Shown here: one piece after another, positions 1-6,889 of the stretch | How positions within the stretch are numbered: the first letter of the stretch is position 1 | How the letters are laid out: every line of letters begins with the position of its first letter | DNA from: a virus | Reading direction: 5' to 3' (one strand) | Length of the DNA: 31,438 nucleotides | IMG/VR virus record: IMGVR_UViG_3300025120_000300 | Coordinates: 1-31,438 of that record | The notes under the pieces: model-generated | Database searches by the model: none | What the model was told of the DNA's origin: nothing | What the model saw: the letters and a program-made list of their open reading frames with translations, nothing else | Position numbers and translations under genes: made by a program

Positions 1-1
1 T

Positions 2-229
2 ATGAGTGAAGAAATAAAAATACCTAAAGATTTTGATAAAGGACTAAAGAAAGGAGATTTAAAGCTAGGTAGTATTAGTCAAAATGTTAATGATAACATC
101 ACTAATGAACTATATGATGAACTTGTTAAAAAGGTTAATGAGCAATTTGCAGAAGAGCTAAACAAAGAGCATGACCTACCTACTGATGGCATTGATTTAA
201 ATACTCTTATTGATAATGACAATAACTAA
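2..229 (+). CDS. Hypothetical protein, 75 aa
   Basis: This is a small acidic, lysine-rich protein with no recognisable domain, membrane segment or cysteine. It begins at an ATG one base inside the window, so an upstream in-frame start outside the window cannot be excluded. Its 3' end overlaps the next ORF by 20 bases, as expected inside a tightly packed phage operon. It lies two genes upstream of the terminase large subunit, where a small terminase subunit is often found. It is short for that family and shows no helix-turn-helix, so I do not assign that function. Confidence 0.55.
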   Translation: MSEEIKIPKDFDKGLKKGDLKLGSISQNVNDNITNELYDELVKKVNEQFAEELNKEHDLPTDGIDLNTLIDNDNN

Positions 230-563
230 TTACCGATCATCATGTTCTGATGTTGTTTTTTTTAAAGAAAGAGAGCGTCTTGAAGTTAAAGCATCTTACC
301 CTGAATATTGCATATTTGGAATAGATTTTGACAAGGTTATTACTTATCAAATAAAAAAGACAGAGAAAAATGTCTTCCCTGCTATTGGAGTTTTTGTTAC
401 TTTAGAAGGAGAGGAAAAGTGTGTTCTTATGAGAAGTATGCCATCGCCTTGTTTAACAGCAGTTCTTAAAAAAATTCATGATAATAACCTTAAAATAAAA
501 GAAGTTTTTGATCTTTTAATATGTGATTTTGAGTTAGAATTTCAAGGATATTTTTTAATCTAA
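210..563 (+). CDS. Hypothetical protein, 117 aa
   Basis: The sequence looks like a compact alpha/beta protein of mixed hydrophobic and charged character, with no motif I recognise. Alternative in-frame ATGs exist at 210 and 216, both inside the 3' end of the preceding gene, which suggests translational coupling. It ends two bases before the terminase large subunit start. By position it could be a DNA-packaging accessory or the small terminase subunit, but nothing in the residues proves this. Confidence 0.6.
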   Translation: MIMTITNYRSSCSDVVFFKERERLEVKASYPEYCIFGIDFDKVITYQIKKTEKNVFPAIGVFVTLEGEEKCVLMRSMPSPCLTAVLKKIHDNNLKIKEVFDLLICDFELEFQGYFLI

Positions 564-565
564 AA

Positions 566-1921
566 ATGACTAAGTTAGTATTTAGACAATTCTCAAAGAT
601 AACAGGAAAGCAATTATACTGGAATCATCAATGGGAATTTATTAAAGATACTAAAACAAGAAATCTAGCCCTAGTTTGTGGCTTTGGAGCAGGAAAGACA
701 TATGCACTTCTGAAAAAAACATTATACCATCTTATTAACACTCCCACACAAGAGTCAATAGAAAAAGCAGAAAAGGGAATTATCCCTTATCCAGTATCAG
801 CAGGGTGGATTGTTTATCCTACATTAAAAGATGCAAAGACTATTTTTTTACCTGCTTTTCGTGAAATATTAGATGAAAAAGGAATACAAAATAAATTTGA
901 TGGAGAAATCTCTAGAATTATAACTGCTTATGGCACTATTGATTTAAAAACAATGGAAGAACCAGATAAATTGGTATCAGCCAACCTTTCCTATTGTGGG
1001 ATTGATGAATTTGATATTGTAAACACAGATAAAGCCCTCCTAGTATATCAGAAGCTACTAGGGAGGCTAAGAGCAAGGGAAGATTGTCAACTTTACATTA
1101 CAACCACTCCAGAAGGATTTAAAGCTACTTATCAAATCTTTGTTGAACAGGCAGAACGAGGCAGTAAAAAACTAATCAAAGGCAGAACACAAGACAATAA
1201 AGCCCTGCCATCATCATTTATTGATTCTCTAAAAGATTTATACGATGAAAAACAGCTACTAGCTTATATGAGCGGAGAGTTTGTTAATATGAAATATCAA
1301 TCTGCATATAGATTCTTTGACAGGGAAAAACATTTAGCAAAAAACAGGATTGATCTTAATATTTCTTTGAAAGTAAATCTTTGCTTTGACTTCAACGTTG
1401 AACCTTATTGTGTGGCTATTTGTCAAGATACTTCGGTTTTTAATCAAGAAAAGGAGCAAAATATTATTAAGCACGAAAAGAGTATTAAAGTAATTGATGA
1501 AATCATTTTAAAGGGTGTCAAATCTAATTCTTTTGATGTCGTGGCAGAAATAATTGGTAGAATACCTAAAGAAGCTAATATTGAGCTTTATGGTGATGCT
1601 TCTGGAAATTCACATAAAACATCAGCAATATCAACCGATTGGGAAATAATTGAGCAAGGATTAGAGCCTTATTTTAGAAGCGTTGAATCTGCAGTTGAAA
1701 GAAGCAATCCACCCATAGAACATAGAGTGAATACAGTCAATTATCATTTAAGAAAAAACCATATTGAAATAAATCCTCATTGTGAATTTTTGATTAATGA
1801 CCTTGAGCAAGTGAGCTATAAAGAAAATGGAAAGTTTGACACTTCTAATAGAATGCTAACTCATATTTCTGATGCTTTTGGTTATTATATTTATAAACTG
1901 TTTTCAATTTATAACAGGTAG
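566..1921 (+). CDS. terL: Terminase large subunit (ATPase and nuclease)
   Basis: This is the DNA-packaging motor that translocates DNA into the prohead through the portal and cuts it. The N-terminal ATPase half has a Walker A motif CGFGAGKT at residues 38-45. A hydrophobic strand ending in the Walker B acidic pair lies at 142-148 (D147, E148), followed by a coupling motif YITTTPEG at 177-184. The C-terminal RNase H-like nuclease half has acidic residues in three expected contexts: FDFN (D275), YGDASG (D344) and HISDAFGY (D436). The length of 451 aa is typical. The start follows the previous stop by two bases and has no clear Shine-Dalgarno. The portal gene lies downstream, as usual. Confidence 0.95.
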   Translation: MTKLVFRQFSKITGKQLYWNHQWEFIKDTKTRNLALVCGFGAGKTYALLKKTLYHLINTPTQESIEKAEKGIIPYPVSAGWIVYPTLKDAKTIFLPAFREILDEKGIQNKFDGEISRIITAYGTIDLKTMEEPDKLVSANLSYCGIDEFDIVNTDKALLVYQKLLGRLRAREDCQLYITTTPEGFKATYQIFVEQAERGSKKLIKGRTQDNKALPSSFIDSLKDLYDEKQLLAYMSGEFVNMKYQSAYRFFDREKHLAKNRIDLNISLKVNLCFDFNVEPYCVAICQDTSVFNQEKEQNIIKHEKSIKVIDEIILKGVKSNSFDVVAEIIGRIPKEANIELYGDASGNSHKTSAISTDWEIIEQGLEPYFRSVESAVERSNPPIEHRVNTVNYHLRKNHIEINPHCEFLINDLEQVSYKENGKFDTSNRMLTHISDAFGYYIYKLFSIYNR

Positions 1922-2024
1922 TATTGACATATAAAAACCTCTTTCTACTTTCCTCCTGCTTCTCTTTTTTCTTCAGCTACTAAAATTTCTTTGACAGTTC
2001 AGCTTTCAAATTAAATTATTTGAA
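1922..2024 (+). other. terL-portal intergenic spacer with pyrimidine tract and TTGACA boxes
   Basis: This 103-base gap is one of the few non-coding spacers in the late operon. Bases 1938-1974 are almost all pyrimidine (35 of 37). TTGACA hexamers occur at 1924-1929 and 1991-1996. The second has AATTAT 17 bases downstream, but transcription from it would begin at the portal ATG itself. No convincing promoter or terminator can be claimed. Confidence 0.4.
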
Positions 2025-3563
2025 ATGACATATATTGTTCAAGGACTACCTTATACTACTTACAACGCTCCTAGAAGGCAATCAATACCTACTGATGAAG
2101 CTAGAAGGAGAATAGCTACCAAGCTAATTGATACATTCAAAGGCAATCAAACAGCTTATTTGGAGGCTTTAATTAGAGATAGATACAGCGAGCCTACTTT
2201 TGCACATTTAAGGTCAAAATATTTAGCACCTTTGCCCATTTTAACAAAGCTAATCAAAAATATATCTAAAATCTACGACAGAACGCCTATCAGAAAATTT
2301 TTTATTGATGGTAAAGAAGTTGTTAGAGAATTAGATGACTTGATGGATTCTAGCAAATATGTTGATAATCCTGCCTTGTTAGACATTTTAGAGAAAAGAT
2401 TTTACAGCAATAAAAATGCCATAGCATTAAAAATGGCGGAGGAATATACAAACCTTTTAGGCGATACTGTTTGGAAAATTCAAACCGATGAGGAAGGTTG
2501 TTTAAAATTGGTATTTTTGCCAAATGATACCGTTGGGGCTTACAGTTTCCAAAGAAAAAACGCTGATTATCAAAACTCATCACAAGACCCTACCATTGCA
2601 GATGTGATTCACGTTTACGAAGATGAAGAAAGTAAAGATGATATATTTTACATAGAACCAACGCCAATAGAAAAATGGACTGTTAGTAACAAAAAAGTAA
2701 ACGATAATGAATCTGATAATGAAGCAAGCGAACAAGCTAGAGGATACTTCAATTTAGAAAAAGGTTATATTGGCTCTGCTTTTGCTCCATTCGTAGTATT
2801 TAGAAGTGAAGCACATTTTGGTTCATTTTGGAATTTTAAAAATACTGATACCTTACATTTTGTTGATGAGTTAAATTTAAAAATATCGCACAAAAACTAC
2901 TTAACACAAACTGATACAGATAATACGAAAGTATTGATTGATGGAAAAATAGAAGGAAACGCTTTTTCTGATCCATCTGTTATAAATACAATAAAATCAA
3001 CTACCGCAAAAAGAACTGACCCTAAACCTGAAAATCAAGCCAAACTTCAAGAGTTAAAAACAGCAGATTTAAAGAAGTTAGATGAGTCAATTATGCAAGA
3101 TATGAAAACCTTGTTTAAAATGTATGATTTACCATTTGACAGTTTATTGGCCACTAAGAATGTAATGAGTGCTGAAAATAAACAAGTAGAAAATGAGGCT
3201 TTATTTGCTTACATTAATTCTCAAATGGACATTTGGGCAGAAAACGAACAAAACCTATTCAAGACAATGATTGCAGTTTATAATAGGGATAATCAAGAGT
3301 TGCCAAAAAGTTTAACGCTAATGGTTAATTTTGAAAAAAGAGATGTGCAGAAAAAACTAGCTGAAGATTGGTTAGTTGAAATTCAAAATGGAGTATCTAA
3401 TATTTGTCAATGGATTATGGCAGAAAATCCCGATTTATCAAAAGATGAGGCTCAAAAGCTATATGAAAGCAATATAGCCACCAATGATAAAGAAACAAAT
3501 AATCTCTTTGAAGATGAAGAGGAAAACAAAAATATAGAAGAAAATGACCAAGAAAGACCCTAG
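2025..3563 (+). CDS. Portal protein
   Basis: The portal forms the dodecameric ring at the capsid vertex through which DNA is pumped, and it contacts terminase and the connectors. Support comes from position directly after the terminase, a length of 512 aa, and a composition typical of SPP1-like portals. An N-terminal segment has paired helices and aromatic residues, followed by a long mixed alpha/beta body. The C-terminal region (about 330-512) is strongly helical and charged and ends in a run of E, D, K and N. There is no single diagnostic motif, so the call rests on context and overall resemblance. The 3' end overlaps the next gene by 20 bases. No Shine-Dalgarno is visible before the ATG. 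Confidence 0.85.
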   Translation: MTYIVQGLPYTTYNAPRRQSIPTDEARRRIATKLIDTFKGNQTAYLEALIRDRYSEPTFAHLRSKYLAPLPILTKLIKNISKIYDRTPIRKFFIDGKEVVRELDDLMDSSKYVDNPALLDILEKRFYSNKNAIALKMAEEYTNLLGDTVWKIQTDEEGCLKLVFLPNDTVGAYSFQRKNADYQNSSQDPTIADVIHVYEDEESKDDIFYIEPTPIEKWTVSNKKVNDNESDNEASEQARGYFNLEKGYIGSAFAPFVVFRSEAHFGSFWNFKNTDTLHFVDELNLKISHKNYLTQTDTDNTKVLIDGKIEGNAFSDPSVINTIKSTTAKRTDPKPENQAKLQELKTADLKKLDESIMQDMKTLFKMYDLPFDSLLATKNVMSAENKQVENEALFAYINSQMDIWAENEQNLFKTMIAVYNRDNQELPKSLTLMVNFEKRDVQKKLAEDWLVEIQNGVSNICQWIMAENPDLSKDEAQKLYESNIATNDKETNNLFEDEEENKNIEENDQERP

Positions 3564-3825
3564 ATTATCAAGAACAGGAGTTAGTGGTTATAATAAACCT
3601 AAAAGAACGCCTAACCACCCTAAAAAAAGCCATGTTGTAGTTGCTAAGGAAGGTGATAAGATAAAAACTATCAGATTCGGACAGCAAGGAGTTAGTGGTG
3701 CAGGAGCTAATCCTAAGACAAAAAGCGAAAAGGCAAGGCAAAAGAGTTTCAAGGCTAGACACGCAGAGAATATCAAGAAAGGAAAGATGAGTGCTGCTTA
3801 TTGGGCGAATAAAGAAAAATGGTAA
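3544..3825 (+). CDS. Small basic conserved phage protein
   Basis: This 93-aa protein is very basic and rich in K, R, S and G. Three blocks recall a small conserved protein often seen beside portal or terminase genes in AT-rich and marine phages: KTIRFGQQG at 41-49, KSFKARHAENIKKGK in the middle, and MSAAYWANKEKW at the C-terminus. Its function is not established. The positive charge and position suggest nucleic-acid binding or an internal virion protein, which is inference. It overlaps the portal gene by 20 bases. Its TAA shares one base with the ATG of the following methyltransferase, so translation is probably coupled. Confidence 0.75.
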   Translation: MTKKDPRLSRTGVSGYNKPKRTPNHPKKSHVVVAKEGDKIKTIRFGQQGVSGAGANPKTKSEKARQKSFKARHAENIKKGKMSAAYWANKEKW

Positions 3826-5159
3826 TGAAAATAAAAGATTTAATTCTAAAAACTGAAAAAGTTAATTGGCAGGATTTAAAGGATTTGCAACCAGTCAATC
3901 TTAAAAACAATTATCATAGTGATAAAACTAAAAATAGCATTATTAAAAATGGATTCGCAAGGGCAATTTATGTATGGCAAGACAAGAAAGGCGATATATA
4001 TACTGTTGACGGACACCTAAGAGCCGATATATTGCGAGAATTAAAGAATGATGGTTATGATATACCAAATGAATTAAACTGCACCTTTCTTGACCTCCCT
4101 AATAAAAAAACTGCTATAAAATATCTACTACAAGTTTTTAATCAAAAAACTAACCCCATCAATCAAGAAAGTATGGAAATATGGCTTGATGATAATGAGA
4201 TTGTGCTTGAAGATACGGAGGTAGAGCTTGATGAGTTGCATATTGAATTAAATGATGAGGTAGAAGTTGAAGAAGAGCAAGAGGAAGTTAAAGAAGATGA
4301 AGTGCCAGAAGTAAAGCATAGCTTTGTTGTAAAAGGGGATTTGTTTGAATTGATAGATGAAGAGCAGGGGTTAAATCATAGGGTATTGTGTGGGGATTCA
4401 ACTATGATTGATGATGTTGAAAAGGTTATGAATGGGGAAAAGGCTGATTTAATGATTACAGATTTACCTTATGGAGTAAGTTATGCTGATAAAAACAATT
4501 TTCTTAACAATTTAGGCAAAGGTAATAAAATCCAAAAAGAAATAAAAAACGATCATATTGCACCAAATGAATTATATCATTTTGCAAAAAATATATATAT
4601 TCCAGCCTATTCAATAATGAATAAAAAAAATAGTTATTATGCTTTTATGCCTCAAGGTGGGGAACAGATGATGATGATGATGGCTTTAAAAGATAGTGGC
4701 TTTCAAGTTAAGCACGAATTAATATGGCTTAAAAACAATCATGTATTAGGAAGAGCTGATTATTGTTATAAGCACGAGCCTATATGTTATGGTTGGACTG
4801 ATAAAGGAACTCATGAATTTTATTCAAAAGATTTTAAAGTTAGCGTCTTGGAGTTTGATAAGACTGTTTCTAATGATTTGCACCCTACTATGAAGCCTAT
4901 ATCAATCTTGATGGAGCTTATAGCAAATAGCTCTAAACAGAAATTTATCATTTATGATCCTACCTTAGGCTCAGGTTCAACCCTCATTGCCTGCCAACAA
5001 ACTAAAAGAAAATGCTATGGTATAGAACTTGATGAGCATTATTGTGGAGTTGTAATAACTAGATGGAAAAACTATATGGAGAAAGAGGGTAAAAAATACT
5101 CAATCAAAAGAAACGGCGAACAATTTACTTTAACCAATGGAACCAGCAATATTATTTAG
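3825..5159 (+). CDS. ParB-like nuclease domain fused to DNA methyltransferase
   Basis: This is a two-domain protein. Residues about 10-115 form a ParB/sulfiredoxin-like domain with the signature VDGHLRADIL (61-70). A very acidic linker at about 120-163 follows. Residues about 165-444 form an N4-cytosine/N6-adenine methyltransferase: catalytic motif IV DLPYG at 213-217 comes before the SAM-binding motif I DPTLGSGST near 378, the order of the beta class. Such fusions are common in phages and are thought to modify phage DNA, perhaps against host restriction. Motif IV has L in place of the usual P (DLPYG for DPPYG). I choose the ATG at 3825, which overlaps the upstream TAA; an in-frame ATG at 3819 is the alternative. 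Confidence 0.92.
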   Translation: MKIKDLILKTEKVNWQDLKDLQPVNLKNNYHSDKTKNSIIKNGFARAIYVWQDKKGDIYTVDGHLRADILRELKNDGYDIPNELNCTFLDLPNKKTAIKYLLQVFNQKTNPINQESMEIWLDDNEIVLEDTEVELDELHIELNDEVEVEEEQEEVKEDEVPEVKHSFVVKGDLFELIDEEQGLNHRVLCGDSTMIDDVEKVMNGEKADLMITDLPYGVSYADKNNFLNNLGKGNKIQKEIKNDHIAPNELYHFAKNIYIPAYSIMNKKNSYYAFMPQGGEQMMMMMALKDSGFQVKHELIWLKNNHVLGRADYCYKHEPICYGWTDKGTHEFYSKDFKVSVLEFDKTVSNDLHPTMKPISILMELIANSSKQKFIIYDPTLGSGSTLIACQQTKRKCYGIELDEHYCGVVITRWKNYMEKEGKKYSIKRNGEQFTLTNGTSNII

Positions 5160-5196
5160 CCTAATAATGATTTTAGGCATAATTTCAACAATTTAA
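5137..5196 (+). CDS. Candidate 19-residue hydrophobic peptide
   Basis: A short reading frame overlaps the 3' end of the ParB-methyltransferase in another frame and encodes MEPAILFSLIMILGIISTI. It is almost wholly hydrophobic, like a single membrane helix. Its stop lies three bases before the ATG of the next small membrane ORF. It may be a real leader or micro-protein, or simply chance in T-rich DNA. There is no Shine-Dalgarno. Confidence 0.2.
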   Translation: MEPAILFSLIMILGIISTI

Positions 5197-5199
5197 CCT

Positions 5200-5367
5200 A
5201 TGCTAATACTAAAATACTACCTAATCCTATTTTCTCTTGTGATAATCCTAGTAGGAATCAACAAAGAATTTAAGAACAGCAAAAAAACAATCACTAGCTT
5301 TATTTCTATGCTAGTATTTATTGCATATCCTATTATCGTTTCTTGGGTTGCTTATGTCTTTATCTGA
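5200..5367 (+). CDS. Small two-helix membrane protein, 55 aa
   Basis: The ORF encodes two hydrophobic segments, residues about 1-20 and 33-55, separated by a charged turn NKEFKNSKKT (21-30). This predicts a hairpin membrane protein with the loop on the positively charged cytoplasmic side. It overlaps the start of the broken methyltransferase fragment at 5354 by 14 bases, an arrangement typical of real co-translated phage genes. Its function is unknown. It resembles a holin only in being small with two helices, and its position away from the lysis genes argues against that role. Confidence 0.45.
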   Translation: MLILKYYLILFSLVIILVGINKEFKNSKKTITSFISMLVFIAYPIIVSWVAYVFI

Positions 5368-5452
5368 TATAAAGCTATTTCAAGGAGATTGTCTTGAAGT
5401 AATGGGCAATCTTATTTCTCAAAATATCACAGTTGATGCTATTATTACTTGA
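5354..5452 (+). pseudogene. 5' fragment of a DNA methyltransferase (truncated)
   Basis: This frame encodes 32 residues ending in TVDAIIT, then TGA. The segment GDCLEVM...ISQNITVDAIIT closely matches residues 28-49 of the methyltransferase 5' end at 6086-6244 (19 of 22 residues identical from the shared glycine). The DNA differs mostly at third codon positions. In the second copy the next residues are the catalytic DPPYG, so this copy stops exactly before the active site. I read it as the left-hand remnant of a methyltransferase gene interrupted by the endonuclease cassette that follows. Confidence 0.8.
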
Positions 5453-5480
5453 CTCATTTAGATTAGTGTGATATTATAAT
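5449..5480 (+). promoter_or_regulatory. Candidate sigma70-type promoter for the HNH endonuclease
   Basis: TTGACT (5449-5454, 5 of 6 to consensus) is followed after 17 bases by TATTAT (5472-5477, 5 of 6). A perfect TATAAT overlaps it at 5475-5480 with a 20-base spacer. The predicted start lies about 25-30 bases before the endonuclease ATG at 5512. The -35 box begins at the point where homology to methyltransferase ends, consistent with a self-contained mobile cassette. Confidence 0.55.
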
Positions 5481-5511
5481 GTTTTATCATTAAAAATGGG
5501 ATAGTGAAAAA

Positions 5512-6093
5512 ATGGACGATAAAGTAATCGATAAAGTAATATGTTTGTACAGTAAAGGATTGTCAATGAGAAGTATTGCTTTGGAGTTTGGAACTAATCA
5601 CAAGTTAATATCAAGAATACTAAAAGGTAAAAATATTCAAACGAGAAAACCTAAAAATTTAAGAGGCAAGAAAAAGTTTGAGTGCGATAATGAAAGAATT
5701 TACAATAATATGGCTACTCACTTGAGATTTGATGTTGATTATAGGTGGTTAATGCAGTTCAAGGACTTCAAAAAACTTCAGCTACTAAATGATGTGATAA
5801 CAAATAGAAATGGAAGATGGGCAGTTGATACAGAGTGGTACAAAGGATATATAGTTAGATTTTACAGCGATAAGCAATTTAACGGTATATACCACAAATG
5901 GTGTCTAAGTGGATATGAAAAATACAAAAAACCATCAATAGACCACATAGTACCAACATCAAAAGGCGGGACTAACGATTTAAACAACTTGCAGTTTTTA
6001 TCTTGGTTTGAAAATAGATGTAAGAGTAATATGACTCAAGATGAGTGGAATACATTAAAATCAAACATAAAGGAGTATTTTACAAATGAATAA
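5512..6093 (+). CDS. HNH homing endonuclease with N-terminal HTH
   Basis: This 193-aa protein has a resolvase-type helix-turn-helix at about residues 5-40 (YSKGLSMRSIALEFGT...). A C-terminal HNH nuclease fold follows: D144-H145 in IDHIVPTSKGGTNDLNNL, N159, and N168 in FENRCKSNM. There are no zinc-binding CxxC pairs. Free-standing phage HNH enzymes of this kind cut a specific site in related phages and spread themselves with flanking DNA. The gene sits between two copies of a methyltransferase 5' end, has its own promoter, and overlaps the second copy's ATG (6086) by 8 bases. The HTH could set target specificity or act as a regulator. Confidence 0.92.
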   Translation: MDDKVIDKVICLYSKGLSMRSIALEFGTNHKLISRILKGKNIQTRKPKNLRGKKKFECDNERIYNNMATHLRFDVDYRWLMQFKDFKKLQLLNDVITNRNGRWAVDTEWYKGYIVRFYSDKQFNGIYHKWCLSGYEKYKKPSIDHIVPTSKGGTNDLNNLQFLSWFENRCKSNMTQDEWNTLKSNIKEYFTNE

Positions 6094-6244
6094 AGAAAAC
6101 CAACATAAGGAGGATTTGCCATACGGTGCGGTTTTTAATGGTGGTATCAGCTTATATAATGGAGAGTGCTTAGAAGTTATGGACTATCTAATATCACAAA
6201 ACATTACAGTTGATGCTATCATTACAGACCCACCGTATGGTTAG
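6086..6244 (+). pseudogene. Second methyltransferase 5' end, interrupted by in-frame TAG
   Basis: Translation from the ATG at 6086 gives 52 residues ending in TVDAIITDPPYG, the beta-class methyltransferase catalytic motif, followed at once by TAG (6242-6244). The same frame then continues LGTTACKWDS and on to the full C-terminal part. Known relatives read DPPYGTTACKWDS, so a 9-base insertion around ggttagctt would explain the break. The leader has a strong AAAGGAG (6069-6075) ten bases before the ATG, and a second AAGGAGG lies at 6107-6113. This is unlike most genes here and hints at foreign origin. Confidence 0.8.
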
Positions 6245-6292
6245 CTTGGAACAACAGCTTGTAAATGGGATTCAATAATTCCTTTTGATAAG

Positions 6293-6889
6293 ATGTGGCT
6301 AAGGTTAAATAAACTTATTAAACCTAATGGGGCAATAGTTTTATTTGGTAGTGAGCCTTTTAATAGTGCTTTAAGAATGAGTAATATTAAGAATTATAAG
6401 TATGATTGGATTTGGGATAAAAGATTTGGTGCTAATTTCGGAACAGCAAAAATACAACCAATGAAAAGACACGAAATTATAAGTGTGTTTGGAGAAAAGA
6501 AATCCCCTTTATACTATCCACAAATGATAAAAAGAGATACACCGATAAAAATAGGTAAGAACAGTTCAAATAAAAGCGACAGAGGTATGCTTACAAAAAA
6601 TGCTCTAAACAATCCAAATTATGACAATAAAGTATATGATGAAAAGTATCCAGAAAGCATACAGTTGTTTAATATTAGGGATGAGAAAAATAGAGTTCAT
6701 CCAACACAAAAACCAGTTGCATTAATGGAATATCTAATCAAGACCTACACAAATGAAAATGAAACAGTGTTAGACTTCACAATGGGAAGTGGAACTACTA
6801 TGTTAGCTTGTAAAAATACCAATAGAAAAGGTATAGGAATAGAACTTGATAAAAACTACTTTGAAATAGCAGAAAAAAGATGTCTTTAA
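6293..6889 (+). CDS. DNA methyltransferase, C-terminal part (N4/N6, beta class)
   Basis: The 198-aa ORF begins at the first ATG after the TAG at 6242, in the same frame as the 5' segment at 6086. It holds the middle and C-terminal blocks of a DNA methyltransferase: KPNGAIVLFGSEPFN (motif V region), VHPTQKPVALMEYLI, and the SAM-binding motif I LDFTMGSGTT with the following GIGIELDKNYFEIAEKR. It lacks the catalytic DPPY motif, so on its own it should be inactive. Activity would need TAG readthrough or assembly with the separately made N-terminal piece. It overlaps the next gene by 10 bases. I regard it as the 3' part of a broken gene. Confidence 0.88.
   Translation: MWLRLNKLIKPNGAIVLFGSEPFNSALRMSNIKNYKYDWIWDKRFGANFGTAKIQPMKRHEIISVFGEKKSPLYYPQMIKRDTPIKIGKNSSNKSDRGMLTKNALNNPNYDNKVYDEKYPESIQLFNIRDEKNRVHPTQKPVALMEYLIKTYTNENETVLDFTMGSGTTMLACKNTNRKGIGIELDKNYFEIAEKRCL

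Noticed and set aside
1935-2015. Short - strand reading frame with TVKEILVAEEKREAGGK in the terminase-portal spacer
   Set aside because: It has only 17 codons after a stop, no start, and arises from a purine-rich strand; more likely compositional.
1991-2019. Promoter for the portal gene from TTGACA and AATTAT
   Set aside because: The -10 match is only 4 of 6 and transcription would begin at the start codon. Kept only as a note in the spacer.
6242-6244. TAG recoding (suppressor genetic code) as explanation for the interrupted methyltransferase
   Set aside because: TAG ends other clear genes here (terminase, portal, ParB-methyltransferase, capsid), and TGA and TAA are also used, so the standard bacterial code applies.
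5450-6244. Group I intron containing the HNH gene
   Set aside because: The sequence after the HNH gene directly encodes a second methyltransferase 5' end, and joining the first fragment to downstream sequence by a single splice would still leave either the TAG or a missing catalytic motif. No convincing conserved intron core was seen by eye; Infernal would decide.
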